A DNA stretch of 38,557 nt from Candidatus Gastranaerophilales bacterium. Lineage in GTDB: Bacteria > Cyanobacteriota > Vampirovibrionia > Gastranaerophilales > Gastranaerophilaceae. The notes under the pieces are model-generated. The model was not told where the DNA came from. It did no database searches and worked only from the letters and a program-made list of their open reading frames with translations. The stretch spans positions 1 to 38,557 of the forward strand of contig CALUYS010000016.1 in the NCBI GenBank assembly GCA_944325065.1. The letters run 5' to 3'. Shown here in pieces: positions 15,393 through 23,013 of this stretch; within the stretch, counting starts at the first letter, position 1; every line of letters starts with the position of its first letter. The translations under genes were made by a program, and so were the position numbers.

Positions 15393-16334
15393 TCATAACA
15401 TAAACATATCCATTATTGTAAATAAATCTTCTTTATAAGAACTATTTGATATTTCTTTCAATTCTTTTTTTGCTTTTTTAATATATTTTTGAATAAGTTT
15501 CTTACTTTTATTAGTGTATTTTTCCCTTTTTATTATTCCTATATATTCTTTTTCTTGTTTTTTTAATAAATTAGGATAATCATAACTTGCATATATAACG
15601 TTTGAATTATATATACCATTTTTTATATCACTTAATTTCGGTTTTTTATTATTTTCATTTATTATATTGTTTAAATCATCTTTAATCTGAAATGCAATGC
15701 CAAAATATCTCGCAAACTTCATTAGTCGAATAGTTTTACTATAATTTTTTATATACAAACAACAAAATGCATAAACTTGTGCTTCATATAATAATGATGT
15801 TTTTCTTATACACTTTTGGATATATTCTTTTATACTTATTATTTTATATTTTGATTCGTATTGCTTTATTTCACCAATACACATATGTTTTATTGCACGA
15901 TTATAATACTTATTTATTCGTGAGTAATTTAAATTTAACATTTCAGTAACTGCAATTGTTAACATATAATCACCAAGTAGACAAGCTATTTTGTTATCAT
16001 ATTTTTTGTTAAAAGTGTATATCCCTCGCCTCAGTTCACAATCATCTACCACATCATCATGAAGTAAAGAAGCATTATGAATTAATTCTGTAATTATACA
16101 AATATTTATTATATTATCATCTATTTTTATTTTATTTGTTAAACTTATTAAATATAAAACAAGGCTTCTTATATTTTTTGATTTGTTTATAAATTCAAAA
16201 ACATCATTATTAAAGTTAGAACTTAATTGATAGAATAATTTATTAATTTTAGTATAAAATGTGTCTTGATATATACTATATTTTTGTTTTATTTGTTCAT
16301 ATTTATTAATATTATTCAACAAATGTAGCACCAT
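15393..16334 (-). CDS. Polyprenyl diphosphate synthase family protein
   Basis: Trans-isoprenyl diphosphate synthase, 313 residues from ATG 16334 (an upstream in-frame TTG at 16349 is less likely). It elongates allylic diphosphates with isopentenyl diphosphate for quinone or wall-lipid carriers. Seen: the first Asp-rich motif LLHDDVVDDCELRRG (two Asp pairs at 93-94 and 97-98) and the second FQIKDDLNN (DD at 219-220). The second motif normally reads DDxxD, but here the last acid is Asn (223), which may weaken Mg binding. The protein is Lys/Asn/Tyr-rich and AT-drifted. It overlaps the 3' end of thrB by 23 bp, indicating translational coupling. Confidence 0.8.
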   Translation of the reverse strand: MVLHLLNNINKYEQIKQKYSIYQDTFYTKINKLFYQLSSNFNNDVFEFINKSKNIRSLVLYLISLTNKIKIDDNIINICIITELIHNASLLHDDVVDDCELRRGIYTFNKKYDNKIACLLGDYMLTIAVTEMLNLNYSRINKYYNRAIKHMCIGEIKQYESKYKIISIKEYIQKCIRKTSLLYEAQVYAFCCLYIKNYSKTIRLMKFARYFGIAFQIKDDLNNIINENNKKPKLSDIKNGIYNSNVIYASYDYPNLLKKQEKEYIGIIKREKYTNKSKKLIQKYIKKAKKELKEISNSSYKEDLFTIMDMFML

Positions 16335-17241
16335 TCTTTTCAATATCAAACGTAAACATTTGCGATTTAATATTTAAATCACTCCATATTTGTTTAACAT
16401 TTTCATGCACTTCACTTATCGCATCAATATTAGACACAACAGCAATAGAAGGTCCTGCACCAGATAACATTGTTCCATAAACATCATTATTATTTTTAAA
16501 CTTTTCACGTATTTTATCCAGTCCAACAACAAGTTTTTGACGATACGGTTCGTGTAATTTATCTTTTAATGCTTTTTTTAAAAGTTCACTATCTTCTTTT
16601 TCACAAGCTTTTAATAGCAAACCTAAATGGCTTAAATTATAAGTTATATCTTTCATTTTATAGCATTCTGGTAATATAGACCTAGAAATATCAGTAGCTA
16701 ATTCAAAATCTGGAACACAAATATTTATCTTCCAATCTTTTGACCAGTTTAGTTTTTGATATAAAATATTTCCATCGTCTTCAACAGCACTTAAGCAAAA
16801 TCCACCTACATAAGCTGGAACTATATTATCAGCATGCCCTTCAACTTCTCTTGCTATTGTTAAAATAGCTGCTTCATCTGCTGGATTACCTAGCAGTCGA
16901 TTAGCTGCCATAATACCGCCTATTATTACTGATGCACTACTTCCCAACCCTCGTGTTAGTGGTATATTTGTATCTATTGTTATCTTTAATTCGCTTGGTG
17001 ACATACCTATGGAATTATATAATAGTTCAATGGATTTATATACAATATTATTTTCATCCGTTGGTATAAACAAAACTCCATCGTCATTATTTTTATTTAC
17101 TATTTGTATACTAACTCCAGACCCAGGCATAACAGTTTCTTCCACTGTTATTTCGTTATATATAGGCAGTGCCATTCCTAAACAATCAAATCCAGGTCCA
17201 AAATTCGCCGTTGTTGCTGGTACTTTTACTTTTACTTTCAT
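16312..17241 (-). CDS. thrB: Homoserine kinase
   Basis: 309-residue GHMP-family kinase that phosphorylates L-homoserine on the way to threonine. Seen: the N-terminal PATTANFGPGFDCLGMAL typical of ThrB, the ATP loop PLTRGLGSSASVIIGG (94-109), and a C-terminal LSGAGPSIAVV motif. All are intact. The other threonine genes are not nearby. The start ATG has no evident Shine-Dalgarno and sits directly behind the partial third copy of a 121-bp tandem repeat, so its leader is made of repeat DNA. Confidence 0.93.
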   Translation of the reverse strand: MKVKVKVPATTANFGPGFDCLGMALPIYNEITVEETVMPGSGVSIQIVNKNNDDGVLFIPTDENNIVYKSIELLYNSIGMSPSELKITIDTNIPLTRGLGSSASVIIGGIMAANRLLGNPADEAAILTIAREVEGHADNIVPAYVGGFCLSAVEDDGNILYQKLNWSKDWKINICVPDFELATDISRSILPECYKMKDITYNLSHLGLLLKACEKEDSELLKKALKDKLHEPYRQKLVVGLDKIREKFKNNNDVYGTMLSGAGPSIAVVSNIDAISEVHENVKQIWSDLNIKSQMFTFDIEKNGATFVE

Positions 17242-17244
17242 TTT

Positions 17245-17528
17245 TTTTATAACGGGTTAACACCCTTCATCCTTTCTTATTCTTTCCATAACGTAGATTG
17301 ATTTTATAATTTTCTTTAATCAAGTCCATTTTATATTTTTTTTCTTATAATTATTCGCCTTAGTTTTTTATAACGGGTTAACACCCTTTATTCTTTCTTA
17401 TTCTTTCCATAACGTGGATTGATTTTATAATTTTCTTTAATCAAGTCCATTTTATACTTTTTTTCTTATAATTATTCGCCTTAGTTTTTTATAACGGGTT
17501 AACACCCTTCATCCTTTCTTATTCTTTT
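17245..17528. repeat. 121-bp tandem repeat, 2.3 copies, between dnaN and thrB
   Basis: The block ATAACGGGTTAACACCC recurs at about 17249, 17370 and 17491, a period of 121 bp. Copies 1 and 2 differ at only a few bases. The array fills the gap from just after dnaN to the thrB start. On the minus strand each full unit contains a GGGTGTTAACCC dyad and a 20-codon frame beginning MDLIKENYKIN (17267-17329 and 17388-17450) without a good ribosome site. It could form a repeated leader structure for thrB. Coding by the short frames is unlikely but not excluded. Confidence 0.9.
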
Positions 17529-17539
17529 AAACTATCGAT

Positions 17540-18676
17540 TTACTCTTTGTTAATATCTTCTTTTAACTGTACAGGCATAATCAAACATACATAATTTTCT
17601 TCATTAATTGGTGTAAACATAGTAGCTGATAAACTTCCATTTAAACCTATCTGTATATTTTCGCTATCCATGTTCTTTACTGACTCTATTATATACTTAT
17701 AATTAAATGCAATGTCAAGATCACCATCTTGATATTGTACATCTATTTCATCACTAGATTTTCCTTCTTCTGGCGTTTGTGCAAGCATTTTTATTTTATT
17801 ATAAATAAAACTAAACTCAATAATACTTGTTCTATCACTCACCATTGTTGAAACACGATCTAATGCATTTAAAAACTCTTCTCTATTTACTATCACGTTC
17901 TTTGGAAAACTCTTTGGAATTAACTGATTATATGGTGGAAAATCACCGTCTAGCAGTTGGCTCTCTAGCACAAAATTTTCTGTTTTAAACAACACTTTTA
18001 CTTTAGATATTATTATTGTCACTTTTTTATCTTCTGTAAGTTGACAAACACGTGAAAATTCGTTCAAAGCTTTTGACGGAATTATTATTGTTAATTCTTG
18101 CTCTATTTCTTTTTCACTTATTGGTTGTATTATACGTGCAAGTCGATTTCCATCTGTTGCTGCCATTTCGATATTATCTTTTCGAACCTTTATTATAACT
18201 CCACTTATTACATTACGGCTCTCTGGTGAGGCACAAGCAAAAACTGTATGGGTTATCCCTTTTATAAATGGTTCTGTTTCTATTTCAATCTCTTTCACCT
18301 CATACAAATCTCTAAATACTTTAGGAAAATCTCCAGATTCCATACTTATAACTTCATATTTCGTACTGCCACAACTTATTTCCATTATTTGTGTTGAGGT
18401 ATTAAGCTCAAAAAGTATTGGCTTTTCAGGTAGTTTATTTACTATTTCTATAAGTTTTTTCGCTCCCATTGTTGTAGATCCAGACTCTTCAACACTTGCA
18501 ACTTGAGTTGTTTCTATTGACATATCCATATCTGTTGAGGTGAGCTTTATTCTATTATCTTCAGATGCTTCTATTAAGATATTTGATAATATTGGATTTA
18601 TGCCTCGCAGCGATGCTATTTTTTCAACTACTTTTAACCGATTTAACAAATAACTTTTATCTATTGTAAATTTCAT
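17540..18676 (-). CDS. dnaN: DNA polymerase III beta subunit (sliding clamp)
   Basis: 378 residues, standard length. It forms a ring dimer that tethers the replicative polymerase to DNA. Seen: the N-terminal MKFTIDKSYLLNRL, three topologically equal domains, the ATDGNRLAR segment of the second domain, and a C-terminal LIMPVQL that corresponds to the VMPMRL motif near the ligand-binding groove. AAAGG lies 13 bases before the ATG. It reads away from the candidate origin (18719-19070), consistent with cyanobacterial gene order, where oriC adjoins dnaN rather than dnaA. Confidence 0.96.
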   Translation of the reverse strand: MKFTIDKSYLLNRLKVVEKIASLRGINPILSNILIEASEDNRIKLTSTDMDMSIETTQVASVEESGSTTMGAKKLIEIVNKLPEKPILFELNTSTQIMEISCGSTKYEVISMESGDFPKVFRDLYEVKEIEIETEPFIKGITHTVFACASPESRNVISGVIIKVRKDNIEMAATDGNRLARIIQPISEKEIEQELTIIIPSKALNEFSRVCQLTEDKKVTIIISKVKVLFKTENFVLESQLLDGDFPPYNQLIPKSFPKNVIVNREEFLNALDRVSTMVSDRTSIIEFSFIYNKIKMLAQTPEEGKSSDEIDVQYQDGDLDIAFNYKYIIESVKNMDSENIQIGLNGSLSATMFTPINEENYVCLIMPVQLKEDINKE

Positions 18677-18718
18677 TTTATTTTATACCTTTCTAACAGT
18701 TAATATTTGTATGATTTT

Positions 18719-18829
18719 GTTTATACTTATATTATCATAAATATATATTTTATTTGTTTTTTACTATTTGTATTTTTTGTTATTATTAATTTTATATAAT
18801 ATATATAATATTAATAGTAGTAGTAATAC
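18719..18829. other. Candidate DNA unwinding element and DnaA-trio track
   Basis: 18719-18811 is almost only A and T. It is followed by TAA TAG TAG TAG TAA TAC (18812-18829), which directly abuts the first box TGTAGAAAC at 18831. In the basal unwinding system described for Bacillus subtilis, repeated trinucleotides (5'-TAG-3' on the strand carrying the complement of the DnaA box) lie next to a box and guide DnaA onto single strands. The strand and order seen here agree with that model. Confidence 0.65.
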
Positions 18830-18830
18830 A

Positions 18831-19070
18831 TGTAGAAACTGTAGAAAACTTTTTTAAACCGTTGCACTGCAATAATTTTAACTATTTTTATATTGTAGAA
18901 AACAATGTAGAAATTATGTAGAAAAAATATAAAAAGTGTAGAAAATTTTATTAAGTGTTTTATTTTTTTTCAAAATTTTCTACATTTTACTTTCTTTTTC
19001 TACAAGTTTTGAACATAGTTTTCTACAATTTTTTTATAGTTTTCTACATATTTTACTTACTTTTTCTACA
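18831..19070. other. Candidate chromosomal origin (oriC): eleven TTTTCTACA-type boxes
   Basis: Boxes reading TGTAGAAA(A/C/T) start at 18831, 18840, 18894, 18906, 18917 and 18937. Boxes reading TTTTCTACA start at 18976, 18996, 19019, 19040 and 19062. The two groups face each other across an AT-rich centre near 18950-18975. The 9-mer is one base from TTTTCCACA, the DnaA box used by cyanobacteria. Clustering, symmetry and the neighbour dnaN support an origin. A plasmid-like iteron array or a regulator's binding region is an alternative. Confidence 0.75.
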
Positions 19071-19349
19071 GGTTATTATTTTTTTTGCTTTTTTATAGTT
19101 ATCGTAATATTCACAAAAATTATATAAAGCATTTAATAACACCCGCCCTGAGTCACTTTTTGCTATAAAAAAAAAGCAACCACGTTCATTAGTTGCTAAT
19201 AAAATCTCCCTATGTAAAATTTTGTCAATATTACTCACACAAGGCGATTCTAATCTAAGTCGTAGCCATTGCGTTAATGTAAGTATACTAGGTTTACAAT
19301 GTTTTGAGTTATTGGCTTTTAAATATTTTGCAAATTCCGCAATGAGCAT
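19053..19349 (-). CDS. Hypothetical protein beside the candidate origin
   Basis: 98 residues from ATG 19349 (104 if the in-frame TTG 19367 is used); no Shine-Dalgarno is visible for either. The middle has a protein-like composition (LTLTQWLRLRLES, HREILLATNERGCFFFIAKS, LLNALYNFCEYYDNYKKAKK). It has no signal peptide or motif that I recognise. Its last codons are formed by the rightmost origin box (19062-19070), which is unusual for a conserved gene. It could be a genuine small gene or chance. Confidence 0.4.
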   Translation of the reverse strand: MLIAEFAKYLKANNSKHCKPSILTLTQWLRLRLESPCVSNIDKILHREILLATNERGCFFFIAKSDSGRVLLNALYNFCEYYDNYKKAKKIITCRKSK

Positions 19350-19550
19350 AATTATAATTATACGCAAATAATAACAAAAGACAAGTTAATCCTCTTTTTA
19401 TTATAAAATAATATATTTTTTATTAAATACTGACTACTGTTATTAGAGATTTTATAGTAAAACATTATGGTAAAAAATAATTTATGAAAAAAAAATAATA
19501 ATACTTTATAAATTAAAATAATACTCTTGTATATATAAAGAAATGTTACT

Positions 19551-19892
19551 CTATCCATTTATTTTCTTATTGTATTTCTTTATTGACTCTAAAAAATTTA
19601 AAAATAACTCTAACTCGGCATTATTAGAAGAATAGACTTCTTTTATAATCTTTTCCCTATTTAAATTTTTATTTTCTTCAAATTGAAACCCAAATTCTGA
19701 TAGCGGTACATTTAAAACCTCTATCAATTTAAAAAATGTTTCAAGACTAGGCATAAAAACACCTCTTTCCAATTTTCCATAGTGCTTTTCTGCAATTCCT
19801 ATTTTTTCAGATAGTTCTTCTTGGGTTAATTTAGCCTTTTTTCTATATTCTTTAAACTTTTTACCTAAAAATTCCTTATCGTAAAATATCAT
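19551..19892 (-). CDS. XRE-family helix-turn-helix regulator
   Basis: 113 residues. The Cro/C1-type helix-turn-helix covers about 10-65: FKEYRKKAKLTQEELSEKIG, then AEKHYGKLERG and PSLETFFKLIEVLNVPLSEF. A short Lys/Glu-rich C-terminal tail could mediate dimerisation. A GCGAGGT lies 10 bases before the ATG. Divergent from the secreted coiled-coil gene at 20043; it may control the shared 150-bp gap. Typical of phage or mobile-element regulators, in line with the decaying surroundings. Confidence 0.85.
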   Translation of the reverse strand: MIFYDKEFLGKKFKEYRKKAKLTQEELSEKIGIAEKHYGKLERGVFMPSLETFFKLIEVLNVPLSEFGFQFEENKNLNREKIIKEVYSSNNAELELFLNFLESIKKYNKKING

Positions 19893-19972
19893 AGGGTTGT
19901 ACCTCGCTATTTTTCTTAAAATAGAATATCTATGACTAGTTTTTAACTATATTTTTATTACTTAATATATAT

Positions 19973-19992
19973 AAGGTATATTTATATCCCTT
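19973..19992. promoter_or_regulatory. Possible operator between the XRE gene and the secreted-protein gene
   Basis: Imperfect dyad AAGGtATAT / ATATcCCTT, centred in the divergent gap. Binding by the adjacent XRE protein is a guess from position. Confidence 0.25.
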
Positions 19993-20042
19993 TTTGTGTT
20001 AATATCCTGTTGAGGTAGTTAAAAAATAATGAGGTATTCAAA

Positions 20043-20687
20043 ATGATAAGGAAATACTTAATTTTACTTATGCTATGCCTATTTGCAACATCTGTTAATG
20101 CTGATACAAGCAATACTGTAAAGCCAGAAAAGTACACCAAGCGTGATTATATTCAAATGTTAAAAGACTATACAATAGAATGTAATAAAAAACTTGATAG
20201 CATTGATAATGAGTACTATCCTAAAATAAGAGAAATAAGAAGTTCCTTGCAAAAAATGGATGAGCAAAAACATTCAATTTATATGAAATATAGTTTGTGC
20301 GAAGAAAATGCTTCGTGGAAAGAATTGGCTAATGGACCTTGTGGGCATTTATTAAATAAAACAACATATCTTAGAACACAAAGTGGGTTTATTGTTGCAG
20401 ATGATACATATGCAGTTAATAAATGTTTGGCAAAATTACCATCAAATCAAAAAGCAGGAGTATATTGCAAAAATGAAAAAATTGCTTGGCAAAAATTTGA
20501 AAATAATTATAAGGCACTTGAAAAACAATTAAATTCTTTAGAAACAGAACGTAAAAATAAAAATAAAAAACTTATAGATGAAGCTACTGAATATGCTCAA
20601 GAACTTAAAAACCAATGTATAAAAACTTATCCTATGAGAAATTATTGGCTAGATTATTGCAAAGATTTGTCTATTACAACCAAATAA
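20043..20687 (+). CDS. Secreted coiled-coil protein of unknown function
   Basis: 214 residues. Signal peptide 1-20 (cleavage after VNA), then a Lys/Glu-rich, largely helical mature part with two long heptad-like stretches (about 45-85 and 145-195). Six mature cysteines (about 48, 82, 100, 127, 140, 192, with a late pair around 192-206) could form disulfides. GAGGT precedes the ATG by 8 bases. I recognise no family. It sits between two phage-like regulatory or DNA-binding genes, so it may be accessory cargo. Confidence 0.65.
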   Translation: MIRKYLILLMLCLFATSVNADTSNTVKPEKYTKRDYIQMLKDYTIECNKKLDSIDNEYYPKIREIRSSLQKMDEQKHSIYMKYSLCEENASWKELANGPCGHLLNKTTYLRTQSGFIVADDTYAVNKCLAKLPSNQKAGVYCKNEKIAWQKFENNYKALEKQLNSLETERKNKNKKLIDEATEYAQELKNQCIKTYPMRNYWLDYCKDLSITTK

Positions 20688-20723
20688 GATAGTATAATTT
20701 GTTATAATTAAAGGTGGGTTGAA

Positions 20724-22149
20724 ATGAATATTATAAAAAAATTAAAGACAATATTTGATAGTTTTATTGATAAAAGTGAGTCCTTAACTATGGCTCAAAC
20801 AAAAGAAAATAAAAATACTTTTGATAAAAATGGTCATTGCATAAGATGTAATAAACTAAGCTCATTAGATGAATTTGGGTATTGTTCCGACTGTGCTGCA
20901 ATAAAAAAAGCTATCGAAACGATAACTAGTATAGAACATCGAATAGCAAAAGACACGGATTACCTATATCAAACAGTGAAAGAAGCTAACACGTATAATT
21001 ATTCCAAACTTGATATAGAAAATGCGGAATTGATTAGTAATCTTAATGGTGTAGAAAAAAAGTTTTTAGAATATATGGAAGCTAAACCTGCTAATAGTTT
21101 TGAACTAGCTGGCTACTGGATATATGAACATTTTATAGATTGCAATTACTTAATATCAAAACTAATTAAGAACGGGTATCTCGAAATAAGTGAATATAAA
21201 AGTTTATCTATAATGACAACAGATGAGCTCAAAAACATACTAAAAAAAGCAAATCTTAAAATAGTAGGAACTAAAAAAGAATTAATACAAAGAATAGAAG
21301 AAAATTTAAATGAAGATGAAATCAAATCAATGTCTGAAAATAAAGAAAAGTTTTTTGTGCTTACAGCAAAAGGAAAAAATATTTTACAAGGAGAAAAAAC
21401 TGTAATAGCAAAAGATATTGATTTTGAGAAAAACTGTTATAATTTAATTTTGAATAATCGTTTAGACGAAGCGTATAAACTAGTATGCGAGTATGAAAAT
21501 AGCAAACTCACTCCTAGAGGTATAAATTGCGACTGGAACAATACAAAAAAGACATTTCATTTATATATTGATACAGAGTTACCGTTTAAACTACCAAAAT
21601 GTTTAGAAAAATATGAAAAAGAGGTAAAAGCAACAGCAATATATACACAAATGATGGGTGCAGGGGAAAAGAAAGCTAAAAGTTTTTTTGTTAATCACTA
21701 TAAAATTGATTTTGACAAAGAAATACTGGACAAAGTATTTCACGCACTTTGTTTTGTTGCAATGGGAGTAGAATTACCAGAAGATTTCAACATTGAGAAT
21801 ATAGAAGAAAAAATAGAAGCTGACAAAAACTTGCCTAAAAGTTATTTTGAAAACTTATCTACTGAAAAATTTATAGAGCAATTAAAAAAAAGAGTTACAA
21901 AATGCAGGCTATGATTTGCAAAAATTGCAATATGATGAACTCAAGGATGGTACTTGTAATTTTATGTATGAAGATATGCAAATTGGAAGAATAAAATTTG
22001 GTAAAAAAAGCTCAAGTATGCAGATTATGTCGCTTGATTTTGTTGACTGGTTAAAAAATGAAACAATGGAAACATATTTAGATAATATCCCAAAATGGAT
22101 TAAATATTTAAAAGAAATAAAGGCTGAAAGAGAAAAATATGGAATATAA
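20724..22149 (+). pseudogene. SAP-domain protein gene, split by a frameshift in an A8 run
   Basis: The first frame (20724-21914, 396 codons) carries a zinc ribbon (CIRC 39-42, CSDC 54-57), helical segments, and a SAP DNA-binding domain (about 161-195: TTDELKNILKKANLKIVGTK). It ends RVTKCRL right after TTAAAAAAAAGAG (21882-21894). Skipping one A gives QLKKELQNAGYDLQKLQYDEL and joins smoothly to the second frame, which runs to 22149. A +1 shift, or transcript slippage in the A8 run, would restore one protein of about 475 residues. Family members are phage- or mobile-element-associated. The next gene, a nuclease remnant, is also broken, which favours decay over programmed shifting. Confidence 0.7.
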
Positions 22150-22382
22150 TAATATAACAAGGATAATTGAAGCTAAAAAGACTGGTGAAAAAAAATTATA
22201 TTTCTACAATTCATCAGGAGAGAAAGTTACAACAGAAAACTTTGTAAAAGATTACTATGAAAAATCAGGTTATAGTGTTATGCGAGCGGAATGAACAATT
22301 AAGAGAAGCACAAATAAATTGGATTAAGTTCTTATTAAATAAGAATACTTTAACATATATTGTTAGAGTGAAAGAAATCTAA
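22139..22382 (+). pseudogene. Remnant of a VRR-NUC-type nuclease
   Basis: A 51-codon frame starts at ATG 22139, overlapping the previous stop, and runs through KLYFYNSSGEKVTTENF and YEKSGYSVMRAE to a stop at 22292-22294. Another frame continues NEQLREAQINWIKFLLNKN and ends YIVRVKEI at 22382. The second part matches the end of VRR-NUC domains, where a GD.L.E.Q..WL.FL pattern follows the catalytic E.K. The middle of the domain, with the catalytic acids, is missing, so an internal deletion plus frameshift is inferred. No active nuclease is expected. Confidence 0.6.
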
Positions 22383-22501
22383 CGAATTTGTCTAGCAATA
22401 ATATCAGCTACAATTTGCTGTGCTTCTGTTTTAGCTTCAAGTGTTGGTGATAAACTCATTGTCTTTTCAATGGGTTTTTCACCTATTGTATTTTTTATAA
22501 A
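22379..22501 (-). pseudogene. C-terminal fragment of an unidentified gene
   Basis: An open stretch of about 40 codons without a proper start ends KTMSLSPTLEAKTEAQQIVADIIARQIR-stop (written in two parts: KTMSLSPTLEAKTEAQQ and IVADIIARQIR). It reads like the tail of a longer protein. Its stop overlaps that of the nuclease remnant. Identity unknown. Confidence 0.35.
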
Positions 22502-22734
22502 CTAAACTAACTCTAATAATATATAAAATATATTATTATTTATTTATCTAAAAAAAATATAATGATTAAATAGTAATAATAATACCTCATACTTAAGTTG
22601 ATTACAAACAATATTAATTGCTTTTAAAAAATACAATACAACTTCATTATGTTTTATTATATACTTTATTAAAATATTGGATAATATATTATCTAAATAT
22701 TGATTTTTACTAAATTTGGTATAATATATTATCT
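22502..22734. other. AT-rich gap before hipB
   Basis: No gene seen. Very AT-rich. The last 55 bases contain the hipB control region. Confidence 0.5.
22680..22734 (+). promoter_or_regulatory. hipBA promoter with two palindromic operators
   Basis: The self-complementary GATAATATATTATC (22680-22693) recurs as the core ATAATATATTAT (22721-22732), 40 bp apart. The second copy contains TATAAT (22720-22725), so the operator covers the -10. Transcription would start within a few bases of the ATG at 22735, and there is no Shine-Dalgarno, so the mRNA is probably leaderless. Auto-repression by the HipB-HipA complex at such dyads is established for the family. Confidence 0.65.
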
Positions 22735-23013
22735 ATGAATAATTTTTTATTTAACCTTAAAACTCCTAATGATATAGTGCGTGAATTGGCTGAGAAAATT
22801 AAGCAGCATAGAAAAAAGCTTAAAATTTCTCAGGCACAACTTGCTTCTAAATCAGGTGTTAGTCTTGGTTCTATTAAAAGGTTTGAATCCAAGTATGAAA
22901 TTTCATTGAATTCTTTTATAAAAATTCTAATTGCTCTTAATTTAGAGCAGGATTTAGAAAATTTGTTCACACAAAAAAGCTACAACTCAATTGATGAGGT
23001 TATAAATGGATAA
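22735..23013 (+). CDS. hipB: HipB-like XRE antitoxin
   Basis: 92 residues. Helix-turn-helix domain at about 15-75: RELAEKIKQHRKKLKISQAQ, ASKSGVSLGSIKRFE, then a helix ending in LNLEQDLENLF. It binds DNA and neutralises HipA. The stop overlaps the hipA start by 8 bp, so translation is coupled. It starts directly at the promoter without a ribosome site (see control region). Confidence 0.88.
   Translation: MNNFLFNLKTPNDIVRELAEKIKQHRKKLKISQAQLASKSGVSLGSIKRFESKYEISLNSFIKILIALNLEQDLENLFTQKSYNSIDEVING

Noticed and set aside
17247-17512. Leader peptide MKGVNPL in two of the repeat copies upstream of thrB, as an attenuator
   Set aside because: It has no Thr or Ile codons, no usable ribosome site, and one copy lacks the ATG.
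19358-19558. 66-codon hydrophobic frame downstream of the XRE gene
   Set aside because: Starts inside the XRE stop region and is rich in AT-driven Ile/Phe/Tyr codons, without ribosome site or motif.
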